A DNA stretch of 34,949 nt from assembly GCA_900547455.1 (NCBI GenBank), contig URGV01000019.1, forward strand, positions 1 through 34,949, read 5' to 3'. Shown piece after piece: positions 24,917 to 31,498 of this stretch. The number at the start of each line of letters is the position of its first letter. Position 1 is the stretch's first letter. This DNA is from an uncultured Oscillospiraceae bacterium. GTDB lineage: Bacteria; Bacillota; Clostridia; Oscillospirales; Ruminococcaceae. A model generated the notes under the pieces. It had not been told where the DNA came from, did no database searches, and saw only the letters and a program-made list of their open reading frames with translations. The translations under genes were made by a program, and so were the position numbers.

Positions 24917-26329
24917 ATGAACGAGTATCAACTGATCGTCATCGGCGCGGGCCCCGGCGGGTATGAGGCCGCCATCCGCGCCGCGCAGCTGGGGCTGCGC
25001 ACAGCCCTGATCGAGCGCCGCGAAATTGGCGGCACCTGCTTAAACCGCGGCTGCATCCCCACCAAGGCGATGCTCCACTCCGCACAGCTCTACCGGGAGG
25101 CATCCCAGTTTGAGCTATTTGGACTTCACACTGAAAACACTTCCTTTGATTGGGAAAAGATTCATCAGCGCAAAAACGAGGTCGTCACCAAGCTGCGCGG
25201 TGGAATCGAACAGCTTATCAAGGCAAATAAGATAGATTTTTTCAATAAATCCGCTTCCATTTTAGGCAAAAATGATGTACAATTAGGCCAAGGGGAAGAA
25301 ATCCTTCATGCAGAAAATATTTTGATCGCGACCGGTTCGCTTCCGGCCCGACCGCCGATTCCAGGACTCGACCTGCCCAGCGTCGTCACCAGCGACGAGT
25401 TGCTGGACGACCCGCAGTTTGCCAGGGCCGACAGCCTTGCAAAGGAAATCCTCATCATCGGCGGCGGTGTCATCGGCATGGAGTTTGCCAGCGTCTTTGC
25501 TTCGCTGGGCTGCAAGGTGACCATCGTGGAGGCGATGGAGCGCATCCTGCCGACGATGGACCGCGAGATCTCCCAGAGCCTGAGTATGCTGCTCAAAAAG
25601 CGCGGAGTTGATATCCACACCGGCGCGATGGTCGAGAAGATCGAGCAGGAGGACGGACAGCTGGTCTGCTGCTTTACCGAAAAAGGCAAAGCCCAGCAGG
25701 TCGGTGCCCAGCAGATTCTGGTCGCTATCGGACGCCGTCCCAACACGCAGGGACTGTTTGCCGAAGGCTTTGAGGTGGCCTGCGAGCGCGGACGGATCGT
25801 CACCGACAAATCCTTCCGCACCAGCGTCGAGGGCATCTATGCCATCGGCGACGTCACCGCTAAAATCCAGCTGGCCCACATGGCAAGCGCACAGGGCATC
25901 TGCGCGGCGCACATCATCGCCGGCCAGCAGCCGCCGATCAACCTGAACGCCGTCCCCGGCTGCATCTACACCGACCCGGAGATCGCTTCGGTCGGCATCA
26001 CCGAGGACGAGGCCAAGGCCCAGGGCATCCCGGTCAAAAAGGGCAAGTACCTGATGACCGGCAACGGCCGCTCGATCATCGACGAGCAGGAGCGCGGCTT
26101 CATCAAGGTCATCGCCCACGCCGAAACCGACGTCATCCTCGGCGCCCAGCTGATGTGCGCAAGAGCCACCGACATCGTCTCGGAGCTTTCCACCGCCATC
26201 GTCAACGGCCTGACCTGCGCACAGCTTGCCTCGGTCATCCGCCCGCACCCCACCTTCTGCGAGGGCGTTACCGAAGCGGTGGAGGACGTGCACGGCATGG
26301 CCATCCATCTGGCGCCGAAGAAGCGGTGA
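24917..26329 (+). CDS. lpdA: Dihydrolipoyl dehydrogenase (L protein)
   Basis: A 470-aa flavoprotein that reoxidises the dihydrolipoyl arm of GcvH with NAD+. Landmarks: FAD-binding GAGPGGYEAA (10-19), redox-active disulfide GGTCLNRGCIPTK with Cys41 and Cys46, NAD-binding GGGVIGMEFAS, the second FAD motif YAIGDVT, and the C-terminal HPTFCEGVTEA with the catalytic His-Glu region. The start is an ATG with AGGAAGGG upstream. Its place in the operon assigns it to glycine cleavage; other lipoyl complexes cannot be excluded. A 10-bp hairpin lies between it and glyA. Confidence 0.95.
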   Translation: MNEYQLIVIGAGPGGYEAAIRAAQLGLRTALIERREIGGTCLNRGCIPTKAMLHSAQLYREASQFELFGLHTENTSFDWEKIHQRKNEVVTKLRGGIEQLIKANKIDFFNKSASILGKNDVQLGQGEEILHAENILIATGSLPARPPIPGLDLPSVVTSDELLDDPQFARADSLAKEILIIGGGVIGMEFASVFASLGCKVTIVEAMERILPTMDREISQSLSMLLKKRGVDIHTGAMVEKIEQEDGQLVCCFTEKGKAQQVGAQQILVAIGRRPNTQGLFAEGFEVACERGRIVTDKSFRTSVEGIYAIGDVTAKIQLAHMASAQGICAAHIIAGQQPPINLNAVPGCIYTDPEIASVGITEDEAKAQGIPVKKGKYLMTGNGRSIIDEQERGFIKVIAHAETDVILGAQLMCARATDIVSELSTAIVNGLTCAQLASVIRPHPTFCEGVTEAVEDVHGMAIHLAPKKR

Positions 26330-26370
26330 TCTTTTTTCTGCCTGCATCGTGCCACTTCCCTTTCCTCAAT

Positions 26371-26393
26371 AGAAATCTGCCGTGCAGATTTCT
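26371..26393 (+). repeat. Perfect hairpin between lpdA and glyA
   Basis: AGAAATCTGC (26371-26380) and GCAGATTTCT (26384-26393) form a 10-bp stem with a CGT loop. It lacks a T-run, so it is more likely an mRNA processing or stability element, or a weak pause, than a terminator. It could set a different glyA level from the rest of the operon. Confidence 0.6.
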
Positions 26394-26435
26394 TCCAGGA
26401 AATCCTGTTTACCAAAATTTAAGGAGGGCTTTTGA

Positions 26436-27677
26436 ATGGTCAATGAAGTTATGAAGTTTATCACCGAGCATGATCCCGAGGTCGGCAAGGCAATCGAGGC
26501 GGAATATGCCCGCCAGAAACGCAACATCGAGCTGATCGCTTCCGAGAACATCGTCTCCGAGGCCGTCATGATGGCGATGGGCACCGTCCTGACCAATAAA
26601 TATGCCGAAGGCTTCCCGGGCAAACGCTATTACGGCGGCTGCGAGTGCGTCGACGTGGTGGAGAACATCGCCATCGAGCGCGCCAAAAAGCTGTTCGGTG
26701 CGGAGCACGCCTGCGTGCAGCCACACTCCGGCGCCAGCGCCAACATCGCCGTCTACTTTGCCCTGCTCAAACCCGGCGACACCGTCCTGGGATTAAACCT
26801 TGCCCACGGCGGACACCTGACCCACGGCAGCCCGGTCAACATCTCCGGCACCTACTACAACTTCATCCCATACAGTCTGGACGATACCGAACGCATCAAC
26901 TATGACAAAGTTCGTGAACTGGCGCTTGAGCATAAACCAAAGATGATCGTCGCGGGCGCTTCCGCTTACCCGCGCGAGATCCGCTTTGATAAATTCGCCG
27001 AGATCGCCCACGAGGTCGGCGCTTACCTGTTTGTCGACATGGCGCACATCGCGGGCCTGGTCGCCGCCGGATTGCACCAGAACCCGGTTCCGTACGCGGA
27101 CGTGGTCACCACCACCACCCACAAGACGCTGCGCGGCCCAAGAGGCGGCCTGATCCTGTGCAAGGAGTCGCTCGCCAAACAGATCAACAAGGCTGTCTTC
27201 CCCGGCACCCAGGGCGGCCCGCTGGAGCACATCATCGCCGCCAAGGCCGTCTGCTTTGGCGAGGCGCTCAAACCGGAATTCAAGACTTACCAGGAGCAGG
27301 TCATCAAAAACGCGCAGGCCTTTGCCAAGGCGCTGACCGATGAAGGCTTCCGCCTGGTATCCGGCGGCACCGACAACCACCTGATCCTGATCGACCTGCA
27401 GAACATGAACATCACCGGCAAGGATCTGGAGAAGCGTCTGGACGCGGTCTACATCACCGCCAACAAGAACGCCATCCCGAACGACCCGCAGAGCGCCTTT
27501 GTCACCAGCGGCCTGCGCGTCGGCACACCGGCTGTCACCACCCGCGGCTTCAAGGAGGAAGACATGGTCAAGGTTGCCCACTTCATCAAGCTGGCGGCCA
27601 CCGACTTCGACGCCAAAGCGGACGAGATCCGCGCCGGCGTCACCGAGCTGTGCAACAAATACCCGATCTACGAATAA
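26436..27677 (+). CDS. glyA: Serine hydroxymethyltransferase
   Basis: A 413-aa PLP enzyme that interconverts serine and glycine with tetrahydrofolate and methylene-tetrahydrofolate. Landmarks: [65 protein letters not shown] and the PLP-lysine motif [14 protein letters not shown] with Lys230. The ATG follows AAGGAGGGCTTTTGA. As the last gene of the operon it converts the C1 units and glycine handled by the cleavage system to serine. The 106-nt gap from lpdA includes a hairpin, but no clear separate promoter is seen. Confidence 0.97.
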   Translation: MVNEVMKFITEHDPEVGKAIEAEYARQKRNIELIASENIVSEAVMMAMGTVLTNKYAEGFPGKRYYGGCECVDVVENIAIERAKKLFGAEHACVQPHSGASANIAVYFALLKPGDTVLGLNLAHGGHLTHGSPVNISGTYYNFIPYSLDDTERINYDKVRELALEHKPKMIVAGASAYPREIRFDKFAEIAHEVGAYLFVDMAHIAGLVAAGLHQNPVPYADVVTTTTHKTLRGPRGGLILCKESLAKQINKAVFPGTQGGPLEHIIAAKAVCFGEALKPEFKTYQEQVIKNAQAFAKALTDEGFRLVSGGTDNHLILIDLQNMNITGKDLEKRLDAVYITANKNAIPNDPQSAFVTSGLRVGTPAVTTRGFKEEDMVKVAHFIKLAATDFDAKADEIRAGVTELCNKYPIYE

Positions 27678-27697
27678 TTCGAACCCCTCATTTCTGC

Positions 27698-27737
27698 AAC
27701 GGGAGTGCGCTGTTTTGCAAGACAGCGCGCTCCCGTT
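27698..27737 (+). terminator. Terminator of the glycine operon
   Basis: AACGGGAGTGCGCTGT (27698-27713) pairs with ACAGCGCGCTCCCGTT (27722-27737), 15 of 16 positions, followed by T-rich TGTCTTTGTC; 20 nt after the glyA stop. Confidence 0.85.
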
Positions 27738-27810
27738 TGTCTTTGTCCCGCCTTATGGTTTGCCCGCTTGTATGCTACAATAAAAAGAAAAAAGGAAAGG
27801 CCGTGATCTT

Positions 27811-28239
27811 TTGCTGCTGCACGAATTTGACCCCGCAGCCGATGCGGTCCTCAACCCCCAGATGTGTGTCGACCCCATCCCCCATTTTCCGCCCGTCACC
27901 GTCGCCTGCTTTTCTCACCGGCTGTTCGAGCAGGCGCTCGGCTAACCGTACCGGGAGGGCATCACCTGGACCACCGACGCGCCCTACCGGGAGACATCCG
28001 GCAAGGTCTCCCGCCGCAAAGAACAGGGCGCCATCTGCGTCGAGATGGAGTGCGCAGGGATGCAGGCGCTCTGCCAGTTCCGCGGCACCGAATTTTTCCA
28101 GTACTTCTACGCCGGCGACAACCTGGACCACTCCTGGCAGCCCCGCAGCCTTGGGAACAACATGATGGACGAGAAGGGCAAGATTCTGCTGCTGGCCTTC
28201 GATCTGGGCGTGCGCATCCTTTCCGAAGATTCCAAATAA
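27811..28239 (+). pseudogene. Remnant of a nucleoside phosphorylase gene (internal deletion and in-frame stop)
   Basis: Reading from TTG 27811 in one frame gives LLHEFDPAADAVLNPQMCVDP and FPPVTVACFSHRLFEQALG, then a TAA (27943-27945). In the same frame it continues ITWTTDAPYRETSGKVSRR, GAICVEMECAGMQAL, FFQYFYAGDNLD and a natural stop at 28237-28239. These two parts match the ends of PNP_UDP_1-family nucleoside phosphorylases of about 250 aa; the middle, roughly 110 residues holding most of the phosphate- and nucleoside-binding core, is missing at the stop. An RBS-like AGGAAAGG and a TG-C-TACAAT -10 (27776-27781) remain. The gene should be inactive. Confidence 0.85.
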
Positions 28240-28245
28240 AATGCC

Positions 28246-28278
28246 AAAAAGGAGCGGACAAATTGTCCGCTCCTTTTT
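28246..28278. terminator. Bidirectional terminator between the phosphorylase remnant and the CPBP gene
   Basis: A 15-bp perfect stem AAAAAGGAGCGGACA (28246-28260) with its complement (28264-28278) and a 3-nt loop, with A and T tracts on both sides. It lies 6 nt past the remnant's stop and 13 nt past the stop of the convergent CPBP gene. Confidence 0.92.
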
Positions 28279-28291
28279 TACCCTTGCAGGT

Positions 28292-29227
28292 TTACAAATA
28301 TAAAATAACATACCCCGCCATCGTAAACGAGGCGACGGTGAACAGCAGCATGCCGGGATTTAAAAGCGCCGCGTCAAGCGAGCCTTCCGGCAGAGAGGAT
28401 TCGCTCCGCTCCGCCGAAGGGGTGTCCTCCCGCAGCAGCTTGTGGCGAAGTAATTTCCAAAAGGCGCTGATGGCATACGCCGCACAGAACAGGTAGAGCA
28501 GCGCCTGCAAAAGCAGCAGCGGCTCGAAGTTTACCCCGATCAGCGGCAACACGCCGCCGACAAAGTTGACCGCCGCGTGCAGCAGAATGGTGGTCCAGAT
28601 GCTGCCGGTCTGCAGGTAGACCCAGGCAAAGACCGCCCCCACCGCAAAGGCGTAAGGGTACTGGATGATGTTGCCGTGCATCAGCATGAACATGCAGGCG
28701 CTGGTGAGGATATAGGCCTTTGGCCCATAGGCGCCGACACAGCGGTAAATCCATTTGCGAAAGACCAGCTCCTCCCCGATCGGCGCGGAAATCACCGTCA
28801 GCAGAACGCTCTGCGCCAGGGTGTAGGAGCTGATGCTCTGCTCGACGATGTTGCCTGCGGGCGAGCCCTTGACCATCGAAATCAGCTCGTTTAAGCCGGT
28901 CCCGACCAGATTAAACAAAAACATCAGGCCGACGCTCACCAGGAAGAAGCGCAGGAAATTCATGGCGGAGAGCCTGCGCTTTGTCAGCGGACAAAGCGGG
29001 GTGTGCGCGGTGCGCATCATCAGCCACGCCACCGGCATCGCCACCAGATACTGGACAAACTCCCCCACAAAGACGCTGAACCAGCTGCTCTGCAGAAGCT
29101 GCGGCCAAAACGCCATCACCACATACATCACCGGCAGCGAAAAGAGCTGATAGATCAGCATATATGCCAGCATCGACAGGCCCAGACGGTTGTAGGTCCT
29201 GCGGATCATCCTGATTTCCTGTTCCAC
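28292..29227 (-). CDS. CPBP-family intramembrane metalloprotease (Abi/CaaX type)
   Basis: A protein of up to 311 aa with about 8 hydrophobic segments. The three CPBP motifs are present: EELVFRKW (Glu152, Glu153, Arg157), FMLMH (Phe180, His184) and HAAVN (His217, Asn221). The family includes Rce1-like prenyl proteases and bacteriocin self-immunity proteins; the substrate is unknown and no bacteriocin gene is seen nearby. Start choice is open: GTG at 29225-29227 has AAAGGG 11 nt upstream, while ATG at 29207-29209 has AGGA 7 nt upstream and would shorten it by 6 residues. It lies 40 nt after the cytidine-deaminase-like gene, probably read with it. Confidence 0.88.
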   Translation of the reverse strand: MEQEIRMIRRTYNRLGLSMLAYMLIYQLFSLPVMYVVMAFWPQLLQSSWFSVFVGEFVQYLVAMPVAWLMMRTAHTPLCPLTKRRLSAMNFLRFFLVSVGLMFLFNLVGTGLNELISMVKGSPAGNIVEQSISSYTLAQSVLLTVISAPIGEELVFRKWIYRCVGAYGPKAYILTSACMFMLMHGNIIQYPYAFAVGAVFAWVYLQTGSIWTTILLHAAVNFVGGVLPLIGVNFEPLLLLQALLYLFCAAYAISAFWKLLRHKLLREDTPSAERSESSLPEGSLDAALLNPGMLLFTVASFTMAGYVILYL

Positions 29228-29267
29228 TCCTGTATCATCCCTTTCTTGATTGCGATTTTACTTCCCT

Positions 29268-29657
29268 TTATTCCCAGCGGAAGGGAAGCAGCTCATCCAG
29301 TGTGACCACCCGATCGTTCAGGCGCACCTGGGCCAGGTGGTTGTCGTCGTGCAGCTGGCACAAAAACTCGCGGCACCGTCCGCACGGCGGAATGATTTCG
29401 GTGTTGCCGTCGTCGTCCATGTGGACCGCCACGACGCCCATCACCCGATTTTCCCCCGCTGTCACCATGGCGGCAGCAGCGGCGTGCTCGGCGCAAAAGC
29501 CCATCGAGCAGGGGGTGTCGATGCAGACGCCGGTATAGATGTTGCCACGGTCGGTCACGATGGCCGCTCCGACCGAAGCGGCGTAAGAATTTTTCGAAAG
29601 CTGCCTTGGATTGCACACCTGTTTAGCGCACTGTTCCAGCTTTTCCCAGTCGATCAT
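29268..29657 (-). CDS. Cytidine/blasticidin-S deaminase-family protein
   Basis: A 129-aa zinc-dependent deaminase-fold protein. Zinc ligands and acid: FCAEHAAAAAM gives Cys55 and the catalytic Glu57, and PPCGRCREFL gives Cys92 and Cys95. SYAASVGAAIVTDRGNIYTGVCID is the typical first half of the cytidine-deaminase fold. Its CAEH and long alanine stretch differ from the usual CAERTA of housekeeping cytidine deaminase, so it may belong to the blasticidin-deaminase-like or an uncharacterised subgroup; the substrate is uncertain. The ATG at 29655-29657 follows AAGGAGGAACTGGC, and its first bases overlap the MATE stop (ATGA), indicating translational coupling. Confidence 0.87.
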   Translation of the reverse strand: MIDWEKLEQCAKQVCNPRQLSKNSYAASVGAAIVTDRGNIYTGVCIDTPCSMGFCAEHAAAAAMVTAGENRVMGVVAVHMDDDGNTEIIPPCGRCREFLCQLHDDNHLAQVRLNDRVVTLDELLPFRWE

Positions 29658-31036
29658 GCCAGTTCCTCCTTCTGCGTCCTTGCAACGATGCTCTTGTTCT
29701 TCCATTTTCCGGTCGCATAGTACAGTCCGGAGATGATGACGCCCAGCGCCCAGCCGATGGCGTAGGAGTAGTAGATGGATTCCTTCTCAAACAGATAAGC
29801 GAGCAGGTAAGCCGCCGGCAGCCTTGCAAGCCACAGGCTGATAAAGGAGGAGATCATCGGCACCAGCATATCGCCCGCACCGCGCAGCACGCTGTTGAAC
29901 ATAAAGCTCAGCGCCAGCAGGAAATAAAACGGCAGTACCCCGTGCAGATAGGCCACGCCCGCGTCGATAACCTCCGGGTTCTGGCTGAACATCCGCATCA
30001 TAAAGGCACTGGTCGGGTACAGCAGCACGCCAACCACCAGGCAGCACACCACCGACATGATGACGGATGCCTTGAGGCCCTCCTTGACGCGATGCTGGTT
30101 GCCCGCGCCGATGTTCTGTCCGGTGTAGGTGGTCAGCGCGTTGGACAGGCTCTGCACCGGCAGGAAGGCGAAGGTGTCGATCTTGTTGGCGCCGTTGAAG
30201 CCCGCCATAAAGGTGGAGCCGTAGGAGTTGACCAGCGACTGCATGAACATGATGCCGATCGAGAACAGCGCCTGCTGGATGCCCGACGGAATGCCCAGCC
30301 GCATCGCCTGCACAAACAGCGTCTTGCGGAAATTGGAGCGGCGGGGCCGGATCCTGATAAAATCGTAGCGCCGGTTGATGTAAAAGACGCCGAACAGCCA
30401 GGAGGAGATCTGCGCGATGATGGTGGCCAGCGCGACGCCCGCCACGCCCATCGGAATCGGGATGGTGAAGGCAAGGTCGAGCACAATGTTCATCACCGTG
30501 GCGATCATCAAAAACAAAAGCGAGGTGCGGCTGTCACCAAAGCCCTGCAGGATGCCGGCGTTGATGTTAAAGCCCAAGTTGCCGATGACGCCGATAAAGA
30601 TAATAATCATGTAGGTCTTTGCCATCTCCAGCGTGCCGTCGTCCGGCACCTGCATCAGCCGCAGCAGCGGCTCGCTCAAAAAGACGCCGATCAGGGTCAG
30701 CGGCACAACGCCGACCAGCAGCGCCATATAGATGGTGTTGATGGTGTGGTCCACCTTTTCCAGATCGCGCGCACCGTAATACTGCGAGATCATGACGGTG
30801 GCGCCGGTGCCGATGCCCATAAACAGTGAGCTGAGCATGTAGATAATCGGGAAGCCGGTTCCGACCGCCGCCAGTGCCTGGTCGCCGATGACGTTGCCAA
30901 CCACGATGCTGTCCACCATGTTGTACAGCTGCTGGAAGATGTTGCCCAGCAGCATCGGCAGCGTGAAGCTGATAATCAGCCGGTAGGGGCTGCCGCTGGT
31001 CATGTCGATGGACGATGTTCTTTTTTCCTTTGCCAT
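29654..31036 (-). CDS. MATE-family efflux transporter
   Basis: A 460-aa membrane protein with about 12 hydrophobic segments in two homologous halves. Landmarks of the MatE domain: FTLPMLLGNIFQQLYNMVDSIVVG near residue 24, GDQALAAVGTGFPI and a second-half ANKIDTFAFLPVQSLSNALTTYTGQNIGAG. MATE proteins export drugs or metabolites with Na+ or H+ antiport; the substrate is not predictable. The start ATG follows AGGAAGGAACTT. The stop codon overlaps the start of the deaminase-like gene, and both are read from the promoter at 31131-31159. Confidence 0.93.
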   Translation of the reverse strand: MAKEKRTSSIDMTSGSPYRLIISFTLPMLLGNIFQQLYNMVDSIVVGNVIGDQALAAVGTGFPIIYMLSSLFMGIGTGATVMISQYYGARDLEKVDHTINTIYMALLVGVVPLTLIGVFLSEPLLRLMQVPDDGTLEMAKTYMIIIFIGVIGNLGFNINAGILQGFGDSRTSLLFLMIATVMNIVLDLAFTIPIPMGVAGVALATIIAQISSWLFGVFYINRRYDFIRIRPRRSNFRKTLFVQAMRLGIPSGIQQALFSIGIMFMQSLVNSYGSTFMAGFNGANKIDTFAFLPVQSLSNALTTYTGQNIGAGNQHRVKEGLKASVIMSVVCCLVVGVLLYPTSAFMMRMFSQNPEVIDAGVAYLHGVLPFYFLLALSFMFNSVLRGAGDMLVPMISSFISLWLARLPAAYLLAYLFEKESIYYSYAIGWALGVIISGLYYATGKWKNKSIVARTQKEELA

Positions 31037-31130
31037 AAGTTCCTTCCTCTCCTCAAAAAATACACCTTTTCTCCTTTATGCAAGAAGACAAAAAGAGATG
31101 GGGGTAAAACCTGCCATCCTCATTATGTTT

Positions 31131-31159
31131 ATTATATGGGATGACCGGACAAATTACAA
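31131..31159 (-). promoter_or_regulatory. Promoter of the MATE/deaminase transcript
   Basis: On the minus strand TTGTAA (31154-31159), 17 bases and TATAAT (31131-31136). The leader is about 90 nt. Confidence 0.75.
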
Positions 31160-31266
31160 GGGGACTTTGCAAAATCTCCCTTCTCTTCTTCTTTTTCAAA
31201 AAAATTCTCCTTCCTCGATTTTGTATATTCCTTCTATTTTTATTTTTCTTTTTTCTCAAAAATTTA

Positions 31267-31295
31267 TTGACTTTTTCCCGTTTTGGTGTTACAAT
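31267..31295 (+). promoter_or_regulatory. Plus-strand promoter of a probable small RNA
   Basis: TTGACT (31267-31272), 17 bases and TACAAT (31290-31295) face right, although both flanking protein genes are leftward. Transcription would start near 31302. Confidence 0.7.
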
Positions 31296-31301
31296 AAATT
31301 C

Positions 31302-31452
31302 ATCAGGTAGGAAGGTGTTTTTCCCTTCCTCTGACTTTCACTTGACATCACCAAAATCTCCTGACCGGTAATCCCGGTCGTCCTCTATTTTTTATTACAC
31401 AGCCAAAAAGGGAAGTCCGCAAGGGCTTCCCTTTTTGGCTGTGTTCTTTTTT
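31302..31452 (+). ncRNA. Probable orphan small RNA of about 150 nt
   Basis: Between a good plus-strand promoter (31267-31295) and a strong intrinsic terminator (31397-31452) lies about 95 nt with two further stems: AGGAAGG/CCTTCCT (near 31309-31331) and GACCGG/CCGGTC (near 31363-31379). There is no ATG, no SD-led frame and no plus-strand gene beyond, so it is not an obvious leader. I do not recognise it as 6S, SRP, tmRNA or RNase P RNA. A trans-acting or protein-binding small RNA is the best reading, but it is unproven. Confidence 0.6.
31397..31452 (+). terminator. Strong terminator of the probable small RNA
   Basis: ACACAGCCAAAAAGGGAAG (from 31397) pairs with CTTCCCTTTTTGGCTGTGT (to 31444), about 19 bp, followed on the plus strand by TCTTTTTT. 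Confidence 0.85.
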
Positions 31453-31494
31453 AAAAAAGAGGAAGAAAGCCTCGAATAAACTTTCTTCCTCTTT
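31451..31494 (-). terminator. Intrinsic terminator of helD
   Basis: AAAGAGGAAGAAAG (31456-31469) pairs with CTTTCTTCCTCTTT (31481-31494), 14 bp, followed on the minus strand by further Ts (to 31451). It begins 4 nt after the helD stop. Confidence 0.85.
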
Positions 31495-31498
31495 ACTG

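Larger units (their letters stand above)
31037..31498. other. Intergenic region between MATE and helD
   Basis: The 462-bp AT-rich gap holds the MATE promoter and leader (31037-31159), long pyrimidine-rich runs on the plus strand (31170-31260) with no gene, the probable small RNA with promoter and terminator (31267-31452), and the helD terminator (31456-31494). Confidence 0.65.

Noticed and set aside
27775..28311. 178-aa minus-strand frame over the phosphorylase remnant
   Set aside because: Antisense to recognisable phosphorylase sequence; it also crosses a strong terminator.
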